A stretch of 6,861 bases of DNA from an uncultured Steroidobacteraceae bacterium (GCA_955652625.1 CATPBM010000332.1:1-6861), one strand, 5' to 3'. Shown: positions 1 through 6,400, counted from the first letter of the stretch. A program made the numbers and translations. Notes: generated by a model not told the origin, from the sequence alone.

Positions 1-1
1 C

Positions 2-1171
2 GGCATGGAAGAGGCCCGCCTCATCTACTGCGGCGTCGCCCACACCATGCCGAACGAGGCGGGCAAGCGCCTGGTCGCCGACATCGGCGGCGGCAGCACC
101 GAACTGATCATCGGCGAGGGGCTCGCGCCTCTGGAGCTGGAGAGCCTGCAGATGGGCTGCGTCGCGCTCAGCGAACGGTTCTTCCGCGACGGCAAGATCT
201 CCGCCAAGCGCTTTGAGCGCGCACGGCTCGCGGCGCGCCTGGAGCTCGAGCCGGTGCAGGCGGCATTCCGCCGCCGCGGCTGGGACACCTGCGCCGGGAG
301 CTCGGGCACCGTGCGCGCCATTGGCGAGGCGATCCGCGCGCTCGATTCCCAGGCGCAAGTCATCACGCCGGCAGGCCTGGCCCGCGCCATCGAGTACTGC
401 ATCGAGGCCGGTCACACGCGTGAGCTGAATCTCGAGCCGATCACCGAAGACCGCCGCCCGGTGTTCCCGGGGGGCCTTGCGATCCTCGCGGAAGTGTTCG
501 CGCAGCTCGACATCAAGGAGATGCAGATCGCCGATGGCGCGATGCGCGAGGGGCTGCTGTACGACATGCTCGGCCGCTACAAGCGCGAGGATGCGCGCGA
601 GCGCACCGTGCGCGGCATGCAGCAGCGCTACCACGCGGACGTGTCGCAGGCCGAGCGGGTCGAGGCGACGGTGCGGGATTTCCTCGAGCAGACGCGCGAG
701 ACCTGGAAGCTGGAAGAGCCGCTCGCGCACCTGGCATTGAAGTGGGCCGCGCGGCTGCACGAGATCGGCCTCGATGTGTCCCACAGCGGCTATCACCGCC
801 ACGGCGCCTACCTTCTCGAGAACGGCGACATGCCCGGATTCCCGCGCGAGGAGCAGCGCCTGCTCGCACGCCTGGTGGGCGCACATCGCAGAAAGCTGAC
901 CCTCGATCGCATCGAGGAGCTGGTGCCGCCCTGGGACCGCAGCGCCGTGCATCTCATCGTGCTGCTGCGGCTGGCGGTGCTCCTGCATCGCGGTCGAAGC
1001 ACCACCGCGCTGCCGCCGATCGAGCTCGCGGCGACGCCCAAATCCCTCGAGGTGCGCTTCCCGGCGCGCTGGCTGAAGGAGCATCCGCTGACGTTTGCGG
1101 ACCTGCAGCAGGAAGTGCTGTATCTGCGCGCCAGCGGCTTTCGGTTGCGCGTCTTCAGCCGCGGGCGCTGA
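2..1171 (+). CDS. ppx: Exopolyphosphatase Ppx (Ppx/GppA family), 5'-truncated by the window edge
   Basis: Ppx removes terminal phosphates processively from long-chain polyphosphate in the cytoplasm. The reading frame is open to the left edge, and the first visible codons (GMEEARLIYCGV) match the internal E. coli Ppx region that carries the catalytic Glu (near residue 120), so roughly 115-120 N-terminal residues are missing. Numbering from the first visible Met, the second phosphate-binding loop of the actin-like fold is DIGGGSTELI (26-35), followed by GSSGTVRAIGEA (98-109) and the family block SDGA-like ADGAMREGLLY (176-186). The C-terminal HD-like domain starts near 200, with LHEIG (251-255) and HSGYHRHGAYL (260-270) as in E. 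coli Ppx. This two-domain length and the clear similarity along the whole chain favour Ppx over the related GppA, though the two paralogues cannot be fully separated by eye. It converges on ppk1, with 3 bp between the stops. Confidence 0.94.
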   Translation, partial: GMEEARLIYCGVAHTMPNEAGKRLVADIGGGSTELIIGEGLAPLELESLQMGCVALSERFFRDGKISAKRFERARLAARLELEPVQAAFRRRGWDTCAGSSGTVRAIGEAIRALDSQAQVITPAGLARAIEYCIEAGHTRELNLEPITEDRRPVFPGGLAILAEVFAQLDIKEMQIADGAMREGLLYDMLGRYKREDARERTVRGMQQRYHADVSQAERVEATVRDFLEQTRETWKLEEPLAHLALKWAARLHEIGLDVSHSGYHRHGAYLLENGDMPGFPREEQRLLARLVGAHRRKLTLDRIEELVPPWDRSAVHLIVLLRLAVLLHRGRSTTALPPIELAATPKSLEVRFPARWLKEHPLTFADLQQEVLYLRASGFRLRVFSRGR

Positions 1172-1174
1172 GCT

Positions 1175-3253
1175 TCAAACGACCGCGATGGGCCCTGCGG
1201 CGTAGGTGCTGAGCAGCTCCGTCTGGGCGTTGAGCACGCGCTCACTGTCGCGGCCCAGGCGCTCGTAGCTGCCGTCGGGGCACAGCTTCCACGCCTGGCA
1301 GTTGTCCTTGAGGTACACGTCCAGGTCACGGCGGATGCGCTCGGCATGCTCGGGCAACCGCATCGGAAAGGCCACTTCCACGCGCCGGAAGAAGTTGCGC
1401 TCCATCCAGTCGGCGCTGGCGCAGAACAGGTCCGGCTCGCCCCCGTTCTCGAAGTAGAAGACGCGCGAGTGCTCGAGGAAGCGCCCGACGATCGAGCGCA
1501 CCGAGATGTTCTCCGACACCCCCGGCACTCCCGGGCGCAGCGCGCACACGCCACGCACGATGAGATCGATTTTCACGCCGGCGCGCGAGGCGCGGTAGAG
1601 CGCCACGATGCACTGCGCGTCCACCAGCGCGTTCATCTTGACCATGATCCGGGCCGGGCGCCCGGCGCGCGCGTGCTCGGCCTCGCGGGCGATCTTCTCG
1701 AGCACCATTTCGTGCATGCCGAAGGGGGATTGCGTGAGGCGGTTCAGCTTCGGGGTCTGCGTGAGGCTCGTGAGCTGCAGGAACAGCTCATGGACGTCCT
1801 GGCCGATCTCGTCATCGCAGGTGAAGAGACCATAGTCGGTGTAGGCGCGCGCGCTGCGCGGGTGGTAGTTGCCGGTGCCGAGGTGGCAGTAGCGCCGGAT
1901 CCCCCCGGCCTCGCGCCGCACCACCAGCGCAAGCTTCGCGTGCGTCTTGTAGCCCACGACCCCGTACATGACGTGCGCGCCGGCTTCCTGCAGGCGGTTG
2001 GACAGCTCGATGTTCGCTTCCTCGTCGAAGCGCGCGCGCAGCTCGACGATGACCGTGACGTCCTTGCCGGCGTTCGCGGCCGCCACCAGCGCATCCACGA
2101 GCGGGGAGTCGTGCCCGGCGCGGTAGAGGGTCTGCTTGATGGCGAGCACCTGCGGGTCGGCCGCCGCCTGGCGCAGGAAATCCATCACCGGCCCGAAGCT
2201 CTCGAACGGGTGCTCCAGCAGTACGTCCTTGGCGCGGATGCAGGCGAAGAGATCGGTCGCTCCCACCAGGCGCTTCGGGACCCCGGGAGTAAAAATCGGG
2301 TACTTCAGGTCCGAGCGCTGCACCAGGTCGTACACCGCCGAGAGGCGATTCAGGTTGACCGGGCCTGCGACCGGGTAGGTGTCGAGGCCGTTGGAGGCGA
2401 ATTGTGCCTGCAGGAACTTCACCATGTCCTCGGGGCAGTCGTTCGAGGTCTCGAGGCGCACGGCCGCGCCATAGCGGCGGTGTGCGAGCTCGCCCTCGAG
2501 CGCGCGGCGCAGGTCATCGATCTCTTCCTCATCGACGAACAGGTCGCTGTTGCGGGTGACGCGAAACTGGTAGCAGCCGATCACCTTGATCCCGGTGAAG
2601 AGCTTCGGCACGAATGCCTGCACGATGGCAGATAGCAGCACGCAGCCGCGGCCCGCACCCGCGCCCGGCAGCGGCACCACGCGCGGCAGCGAGCGCGGCG
2701 CCTGCACGATGGCGAGCTCGCTGTCGCGGTCGAACGCATCCTTGCCCTCGAGCCGCACGATGAAGTTCAGGCTCTTGTTCTGGATGCGCGGGAAGGGCCG
2801 CGCGGGGTCAAGTCCCAGCGGCGAGAGCACCGGCTCGATCTCGCGCTCGAAGTACTGCTCGAGCCACAGCGCCTGCTCGGCGTTCCAGTCCTTGCGCCAC
2901 AGGAGCGGCACCCCTTCCGCGGCGAGCTTCGGCAGCAGCAGCTCGTTCAGGCAGCGGTACTGGTCGGTGACCAGGCGCGTGGCGCGATCATGGATGGCGG
3001 TGAGCTGCTCGGGGATCGTCATGCCGTCGGCGGCGAGCTGGCCACCGCCCAGCTCCTGCAGTTGCTTCAGGCCCGAGACGCGGATCTCGAAGAACTCATC
3101 GAGGTTGCTGCAGGAGATGCACAGGAACTTCAGCCGCTCGAGCAGCGGCACGGACTCATCGAACGCCTGATCCAGAACGCGCTGGTTGAACTCGAGGAAC
3201 GAGAGTTCCCGGTTGATGTAGTGCTGCGGCGCCTTGAGGTCCGGCGAATCCAT
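1175..3253 (-). CDS. ppk1: Polyphosphate kinase 1 (ATP-polyphosphate phosphotransferase)
   Basis: Ppk1 reversibly transfers the gamma phosphate of ATP to a growing polyphosphate chain through a phosphohistidine intermediate. The 692-aa product is close to the E. coli length (688). The N-terminal domain opens with YINRELSFLEFNQRVL (12-27), then the helical head domain (to about 320), then two phospholipase D-like catalytic domains. The active-site His is in YKTHAKLAL (H438, equivalent to E. coli His435). Next come HLGTGNYHPRSA (H457, E. coli His454) and IVGRFLEHSRV (H595, E. coli His592), and SADWMERN (613-620) closes the second domain. The start is fixed: an in-frame TGA lies three codons upstream (3263-3265), and a good Shine-Dalgarno, GGTGATC, sits 7 nt before ATG. 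The gene lies 115 bp downstream of the M23 peptidase on the same strand without a clear terminator between them, so co-transcription is possible. No key residue appears to be missing. Confidence 0.98.
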   Translation of the reverse strand: MDSPDLKAPQHYINRELSFLEFNQRVLDQAFDESVPLLERLKFLCISCSNLDEFFEIRVSGLKQLQELGGGQLAADGMTIPEQLTAIHDRATRLVTDQYRCLNELLLPKLAAEGVPLLWRKDWNAEQALWLEQYFEREIEPVLSPLGLDPARPFPRIQNKSLNFIVRLEGKDAFDRDSELAIVQAPRSLPRVVPLPGAGAGRGCVLLSAIVQAFVPKLFTGIKVIGCYQFRVTRNSDLFVDEEEIDDLRRALEGELAHRRYGAAVRLETSNDCPEDMVKFLQAQFASNGLDTYPVAGPVNLNRLSAVYDLVQRSDLKYPIFTPGVPKRLVGATDLFACIRAKDVLLEHPFESFGPVMDFLRQAAADPQVLAIKQTLYRAGHDSPLVDALVAAANAGKDVTVIVELRARFDEEANIELSNRLQEAGAHVMYGVVGYKTHAKLALVVRREAGGIRRYCHLGTGNYHPRSARAYTDYGLFTCDDEIGQDVHELFLQLTSLTQTPKLNRLTQSPFGMHEMVLEKIAREAEHARAGRPARIMVKMNALVDAQCIVALYRASRAGVKIDLIVRGVCALRPGVPGVSENISVRSIVGRFLEHSRVFYFENGGEPDLFCASADWMERNFFRRVEVAFPMRLPEHAERIRRDLDVYLKDNCQAWKLCPDGSYERLGRDSERVLNAQTELLSTYAAGPIAVV

Positions 3254-3260
3254 CGGCTTT

Positions 3261-3267
3261 GATCACC
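3261..3267 (-). promoter_or_regulatory. Ribosome binding site of ppk1
   Basis: On the minus strand GGTGATC lies 7 nt upstream of the ppk1 ATG and is complementary to the AUCACC part of the usual 16S 3' end. A second purine run, AAGGAA (3270-3275), is 16 nt from the ATG and probably too far. The TGA inside the Shine-Dalgarno sequence is in frame with ppk1 and excludes any longer start. Confidence 0.6.
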
Positions 3268-3326
3268 CATTCCTTAGGCCGCACGGCTGGCGGCTCTGGG
3301 GTTTCACAGGATACCAGCGCAAAAGG

Positions 3327-3336
3327 ACGGTACCGT
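3327..3336. repeat. 10-bp perfect palindrome in the M23-ppk1 spacer
   Basis: ACGGTACCGT reads the same on both strands and sits about 75 bp upstream of the ppk1 start codon, in the only non-coding DNA before that gene. It has the symmetry of a small dimeric-repressor half-site pair, but I do not recognise it. The rest of the spacer (3254-3368) shows no convincing -35/-10 pair, no Pho box and no U-tract terminator. Function is unknown and chance is plausible in GC-rich DNA. Confidence 0.3.
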
Positions 3337-3368
3337 GAACCTTCAGCCCCGAAGCGGCGGGCGCCTCT

Positions 3369-4748
3369 TCAGCGTGAGACGAGCACCGGCCCCTGCGGGG
3401 CGTCCAGGGTGGCAAGCAGCGGCGCCGAGCGGGTGAGGAAGTCCGCGCTCCAGCGGGCATCGATGGGCGCGGCGCCGGGCAGCGCCACGGTCTGGGGGTT
3501 CTTGAACTCCCCGTTGACCCGATATTCGTAGTGCAGGTGCGGGCCGGTGGCGAGCCCGGTCATGCCGACATAGGCGATGACGGTGCCCTGCGTCACGCGT
3601 GCTCCGGCGTGGGTGCCGTGGGCGAAGCGCGACAGGTGCCCGTAGACCGTCACGATGCTCGCCGAGTGCTCGATCTCGACCACGTTGCCGTAGCCGCCCT
3701 TATTGCCGGCGAAGCGGACACGGCCATCGCCGGCGGCTTTCACCGGCGTGCCGATGGGGGCTGCGTAGTCGATACCCTTGTGGGCGCGGATAAGGTTCAG
3801 GATCGGGTGCCTGCGCGCCGAATTGAAGCGCGAGCTCACCCGGGTGAATTCCACCGGCGCGCGCAGGAAGGCCTTGTGCAGGCTCTTGCCCTCAGGCGTG
3901 TAGAAATGCGAGCCGCCTTCGGGATCGGTGTAGCGCACCGCGCGGTACTCGTGCCCCTGGTTCACGAACGCGGCAGCCTCGATGGGGCCGTCTTTCACGT
4001 ACGCGCCATCGCGCCAGATCTCCTCGTAGGTCACCACGAAGGCGTCGCCGGGGCGCACGTCGAGCACGAAGTCGATGTCCCAGCCGAAGATATCCGCAAG
4101 CGCGACCGCGGTCTGGTCATGCGCGCCGGCGGCTTGCACCGCTTCGAAGAGCGAGCTGTCGATACGTCCGCGCACTGTGCGCCGTCGGCTGTCGAGGGCG
4201 TTTTGCACCACGTCGGCCTTGAGCCCGCCGACATCGCGCGACACCTTGAGCGTCTGGCTCTCGTTCAGGCGCCGTTCGAGCCCGAAGAGCTGTCCGTCCT
4301 TGTGCATGAGGTGCAACGACTCACCGGGACGCAGGCTGTCCAGGTTCGTGCGCGCCCCGGGGAGGAAGCGTATTGAGGCAAGGTCCGCCAGGCTGAGCTT
4401 CAGGCGCCGGAAGATGCGATCGAGCGTGTCGTTGCGGGTCACGATGACGTCGATTCTGGAGAGCGCGAGCTGCGCGCCGGCGATCTGCGCGCCCGCGAGC
4501 GGTGTCGCGGCGAGGCTGATTGGGGCGGCTTGGCCGGGCGCCGGGGCGGCGCTCACGGGCGTGCCGGCCCGAGCGTCCGGTTTGGTGGCGGGTGGGGCTT
4601 TGTCGAGTGCGGGCGCGCTGCTCAGGCCGCCGTGCCACAAGGACCAGGCGACGACGGCACAGGCAGCAGCTTGCAAGCAGAAGGCTGCCGAGGGAAGGCG
4701 GCGCAGAGCCCCGAGGCGATTTCCGACTGCTTTGAAGTTGAGTGCCAT
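3369..4748 (-). CDS. Membrane-anchored M23-family (LytM) murein DD-endopeptidase, MepM-like
   Basis: M23 zinc peptidases of this architecture cut peptide crosslinks in peptidoglycan in the periplasm. Residues are numbered for the 459-aa ATG form given here. A basic N-terminus (K/R at 6, 11, 16, 17) precedes one hydrophobic segment (about 19-39), then a low-complexity Ala/Pro linker to about 95. A LysM/OapA-like block follows (VIVTRNDTLDRIFRRL, 102-117), then a Csd3-type middle domain. The catalytic domain has HKGID (zinc ligands H323 and D327), VYGHLS (H371) and GPHLHYE (H404; zinc ligand H406), so all expected metal and catalytic residues are present. Start choice: the frame extends 12 codons further to a GTG at 4784, but a candidate -10 covers that GTG, and neither start has a good Shine-Dalgarno, so I prefer the ATG. 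It is divergent from tyrS and upstream of ppk1. The family is clear; exact bond specificity and gene name are not. Confidence 0.9.
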   Translation of the reverse strand: MALNFKAVGNRLGALRRLPSAAFCLQAAACAVVAWSLWHGGLSSAPALDKAPPATKPDARAGTPVSAAPAPGQAAPISLAATPLAGAQIAGAQLALSRIDVIVTRNDTLDRIFRRLKLSLADLASIRFLPGARTNLDSLRPGESLHLMHKDGQLFGLERRLNESQTLKVSRDVGGLKADVVQNALDSRRRTVRGRIDSSLFEAVQAAGAHDQTAVALADIFGWDIDFVLDVRPGDAFVVTYEEIWRDGAYVKDGPIEAAAFVNQGHEYRAVRYTDPEGGSHFYTPEGKSLHKAFLRAPVEFTRVSSRFNSARRHPILNLIRAHKGIDYAAPIGTPVKAAGDGRVRFAGNKGGYGNVVEIEHSASIVTVYGHLSRFAHGTHAGARVTQGTVIAYVGMTGLATGPHLHYEYRVNGEFKNPQTVALPGAAPIDARWSADFLTRSAPLLATLDAPQGPVLVSR

Positions 4749-4782
4749 CGACAACGCGTGTCCGGATGTCTTAAAAGGGCGC

Positions 4783-4812
4783 ACCGTACCGGACTCGCGA
4801 CCCTGGGGTCAA
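4783..4812 (-). promoter_or_regulatory. Candidate sigma70 promoter for the M23 peptidase gene
   Basis: On the minus strand TTGACC (4807-4812) is followed after 18 bp by TACGGT (4783-4788). The -35 matches 5 of 6 consensus bases; the -10 is weak. Transcription would start near 4776, giving a leader of about 28 nt before the ATG at 4748 and leaving the alternative GTG at 4784 upstream of the transcript start. This is pattern matching only. Confidence 0.3.
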
Positions 4813-4817
4813 TGTAT

Positions 4818-4849
4818 GTTAACTATCCGAACGGTGTCGTGTAGTTAAC
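4818..4849. repeat. Perfect 8-bp inverted repeat in the M23/tyrS divergent control region
   Basis: GTTAACTA (4818-4825) and TAGTTAAC (4842-4849) are exact reverse complements separated by 16 bp, so arm centres are 24 bp apart. The arms are AT-rich in a strongly GC-rich sequence, which makes them stand out. They lie about 50-80 bp upstream of the tyrS ATG and just upstream of the candidate peptidase promoter, where an operator for either gene would be expected. The tyrS promoter may overlap it, but I found no convincing -35/-10 pair. Which protein, if any, binds is unknown. Confidence 0.45.
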
Positions 4850-4860
4850 TTACGCCCCCG

Positions 4861-4876
4861 CCTGAGCTCAGTCAGG
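4861..4876 (+). repeat. Short hairpin/palindrome in the tyrS 5' leader
   Basis: CCTGA (4861-4865) and TCAGG (4872-4876) can pair around a 6-nt loop. The alternative perfect palindrome CTGAGCTCAG occupies 4862-4871. It ends 21 nt before the tyrS ATG, close to the weak GGGA ribosome site (4888-4891, 6 nt spacing). It is not a T-box: no specifier hairpin or T-box consensus is present. A role in tyrS translation is speculative. Confidence 0.25.
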
Positions 4877-4897
4877 ACCAATGTCACGGGACCGAGG

Positions 4898-6100
4898 ATG
4901 CATTTCGAGGACCAGATCGCAGAGCTCGAGCGCGGCGCGCACGAGGTGCTTCTCGCCGCCGATCTCGTGAAGAAGCTCAAGCGTGGCGCGCCGCTGCGCG
5001 TGAAGGCGGGTTTCGATCCGACCGCGCCCGATCTTCATCTCGGGCACACGGTGCTGCTCACCAAGATGCGGCGCTTCCAGGATTTCGGCCACGAAGTGAC
5101 CTTCCTGATCGGGGATTTCACGAGCCTGATCGGCGATCCTTCCGGCCGCAACGTCACCCGTCCTGCCCTCACACCCGAGGAGATCCAGGCCAACGCCCAC
5201 ACCTACGAAACCCAGGTGTTCAAGATCCTCGACCGCGAGCGCACCAGGATTGATTTCAACTCACGCTGGCTGTCGGCGCTCAAAGCCGAGGACATCGTGA
5301 GGCTGTCCGCGCACTACACGGTCGCGCGCATGCTCGAGCGCGACGACTTCTCCAAGCGCTACAAGGCGGGTGTGCCGATCTCCATCCACGAGTTCCTCTA
5401 TCCGCTCGCGCAGGGTTACGACTCGGTCGCCATGCGTGCGGACGTGGAGCTCGGTGGGACGGACCAGAAGTTCAATCTGCTGGTGGGCCGCACGCTGCAG
5501 GAGGCCTACGGACAGGAGCCGCAGGTCGTCATGACCATGCCGCTGCTCGAGGGCCTGGATGGCGTCAGCAAGATGTCGAAGTCCCTGGGCAACTACATCG
5601 GCATCACCGAAGAGCCCGACAGCATGTTCGGCAAGGTGATGTCGATATCCGACGCTCTCATGTGGCGCTACTTCGAGCTACTGTCGTTGCGCCCGCTCGC
5701 CGACATCGCGGCCCTGAGGCGTGCGGCGGCAGAGGGGCGGAATCCGCGCGACATCAAGTTCGAGCTGGCGCGCGAGCTCGTGGCCCGTTTCCACGATCCG
5801 GCCGCCGCCGAGCGCGCCCAGAGGAACTTCACCGCGCGGGTGAGCGAGAAGGCGATCCCGGATGACCTGCCGCTTAAGGTGATCCAGGTCGAGGGCGCCG
5901 TGCGGATTGCGAACCTTCTAAAGGAAGCGGGCCTTGCAGCGAGCACCTCGGAGGCAAACCGCAAGATCGACGAGGGGGCGGTACGAATCGACGGAACGCG
6001 GGTGACCGACCGGGGTCTGACCCTGACGGCCGGTGCCGAACACGTCTTCCAGGTGGGATCGCGGCGCTTCGCCAAGCTTAAGCTCGAGCGTAAGGCCTGA
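4898..6100 (+). CDS. tyrS: Tyrosyl-tRNA synthetase, TyrZ type
   Basis: This class I synthetase activates tyrosine with ATP and charges tRNA-Tyr in the cytoplasm. The 400-aa protein has the expected length. The Rossmann domain carries the HIGH-type signature HLGH (47-50) after GFDPTAPD, and the second signature is KMSKS (225-229). KMSKS, rather than the KFGKT seen in E. coli TyrS, together with the [11 protein letters not shown] block (183-193), marks the TyrZ branch. Residues Y168, Q172, D175 and Q190 line up with tyrosine-binding Tyr169, Gln173, Asp176 and Gln195 of the Bacillus stearothermophilus enzyme. An S4 RNA-binding domain fills about 330-395. The ATG start is preceded by a weak GGGA. 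Upstream is the divergent M23 peptidase; 443 bp downstream is the 16S gene, the same neighbour I recall for P. aeruginosa tyrZ. Nothing looks broken. Confidence 0.98.
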   Translation: MHFEDQIAELERGAHEVLLAADLVKKLKRGAPLRVKAGFDPTAPDLHLGHTVLLTKMRRFQDFGHEVTFLIGDFTSLIGDPSGRNVTRPALTPEEIQANAHTYETQVFKILDRERTRIDFNSRWLSALKAEDIVRLSAHYTVARMLERDDFSKRYKAGVPISIHEFLYPLAQGYDSVAMRADVELGGTDQKFNLLVGRTLQEAYGQEPQVVMTMPLLEGLDGVSKMSKSLGNYIGITEEPDSMFGKVMSISDALMWRYFELLSLRPLADIAALRRAAAEGRNPRDIKFELARELVARFHDPAAAERAQRNFTARVSEKAIPDDLPLKVIQVEGAVRIANLLKEAGLAASTSEANRKIDEGAVRIDGTRVTDRGLTLTAGAEHVFQVGSRRFAKLKLERKA

Positions 6101-6127
6101 GGTCAGAGGTAAAGCTTAAGCTTGAGC
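6074..6127. repeat. 16-bp direct repeat spanning the tyrS stop codon, with palindromic cores
   Basis: AAGCTTAAGCTCGAGC (6074-6089, the last codons of tyrS) recurs as AAGCTTAAGCTTGAGC (6112-6127, after the stop), differing at one base and offset by 38 bp. The core AAGCTTAAGCTT of the second copy is a perfect 12-bp palindrome, so the two copies can also pair as an 11-bp stem (6074-6084 with 6113-6123) around a 28-nt loop that contains the stop codon. No U-tract follows, so it is not a canonical terminator. It may be a local partial duplication of the gene end or a 3' mRNA structure. Confidence 0.5.
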
Positions 6128-6145
6128 ATGCTGAGGAAGGCGAAT

Positions 6146-6185
6146 CCGACCTATTTAGGCGGGTCGGCCTAGCGGTCGGGCCGCC
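6146..6185 (+). repeat. Overlapping, mutually exclusive hairpins downstream of tyrS
   Basis: CCGACC (6146-6151) pairs perfectly with GGTCGG (6162-6167) around a 10-nt loop. A second copy of GGTCGG follows at 6174-6179 and could replace the first. The alternative stem pairs GGCGG (6158-6162) with CCGCC (6181-6185) and CGGCC (6165-6169) with GGTCG (6174-6178; one G-U), with a TAGC loop. The structure is followed by AAAAAA (6187-6192), not by T, so on the plus strand it lacks the U-tract of an intrinsic terminator. It may still pause or stabilise the tyrS transcript end. Confidence 0.4.
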
Positions 6186-6192
6186 CAAAAAA

Positions 6193-6215
6193 GGGCTCGG
6201 GAGGGTGGTTTGGGG
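6193..6215 (+). other. Putative G-quadruplex motif between tyrS and the rRNA promoter
   Basis: Four G-runs occur in 23 nt: GGG (6193-6195), GGG (6199-6201), GGG (6203-6205) and GGGG (6212-6215), with loops of 3, 1 and 6 nt, which satisfies the standard four-tract quadruplex pattern. It is on the strand that would be RNA if tyrS transcription reads through, about 70 bp before the rRNA promoter -35. Folding in the cell is not shown by sequence. Confidence 0.4.
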
Positions 6216-6219
6216 CCTT

Positions 6220-6240
6220 GGCCCGCAGGCTCGGCGGGCC
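6220..6240 (+). repeat. Perfect 7-bp GC hairpin upstream of the rRNA promoter
   Basis: GGCCCGC (6220-6226) pairs exactly with GCGGGCC (6234-6240) around a 7-nt loop. GGGGCC (6212-6217) can compete by pairing with GGCCCC (6237-6242), which would disrupt both this stem and the quadruplex motif. No T-run follows on the plus strand. It is a possible end structure for tyrS mRNA without the classical U-tract. Confidence 0.35.
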
Positions 6241-6286
6241 CCTAACGTCCCCTCACAAAGAGCCGTCGCGCCCGGATGACAATGCG

Positions 6287-6314
6287 TTGACAAGCCCTTA
6301 ATCGGGGCTATACT
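6287..6314 (+). promoter_or_regulatory. Sigma70 promoter of the rRNA operon (P1-like)
   Basis: A perfect -35 TTGACA (6287-6292) and a -10 TATACT (6309-6314) are separated by 16 bp. The following discriminator is GCGCGC (6315-6320), and the start point should be near 6321-6323. A 16-bp spacer plus a GC-rich discriminator is characteristic of rRNA promoters under growth-rate and ppGpp/DksA control. The spacer contains the inverted pair AGCCC/GGGCT (the second arm reaching into the -10). The DNA upstream is not A/T-rich, so no UP element is evident. I saw no second promoter before 16S. Confidence 0.85.
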
Positions 6315-6329
6315 GCGCGCCCCTTGCAG

Positions 6330-6388
6330 CCCCGGCCGCAATGCGGCGGGGGTGGCGAGGTTGTGGGCCATCTATTCCCCAAGCCACC
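6330..6388 (+). other. Two consecutive stem-loops at the start of the rRNA leader
   Basis: Hairpin 1: CCCC (6330-6333) plus GCCGC (6335-6339) pair with GCGGC (6343-6347) plus GGGG (6349-6352) around AAT, with one G-G mismatch. Hairpin 2: GGTGGC (6351-6356) pairs with GCCACC (6383-6388), and inside it TTG and GGG (6361-6367, one bulged T) pair with CCC and CAA (6377-6382). They share two bases, so they compete slightly. They lie just upstream of boxA, the position taken by boxB in E. coli rRNA leaders. Confidence 0.5.
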
Positions 6389-6400
6389 GCGCTTTCGGGG

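Noticed and set aside
1346..2635. A 429-codon open frame on the plus strand, antisense to ppk1
   Set aside because: It lies entirely within ppk1, which has full-length family similarity and all catalytic His residues. The product is rich in Arg/Ala/Val/His with no recognisable domain, as expected for the complement of a GC-rich gene.
3254..3368. Pho box controlling ppk1
   Set aside because: Only an isolated CTGTGA-like hexamer is seen on the minus strand, without the second half-site at the required spacing.
3531..4376. A 281-codon open frame on the plus strand, antisense to the M23 peptidase
   Set aside because: It is a compositional shadow of the peptidase gene, with no recognisable motif and no ribosome site judged convincing.
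4785..4897. T-box or tyrosine-responsive riboswitch before tyrS
   Set aside because: The leader is too short, with no specifier loop or T-box consensus; such control is typical of Firmicutes rather than this group.
6158..6192. Hairpin followed by A6 as an intrinsic terminator
   Set aside because: A plus-strand terminator needs a T-run after the stem, and here it is an A-run. On the minus strand the T-run would precede this stem, and the nearest stem before it (6220-6240) is about 27 nt away.
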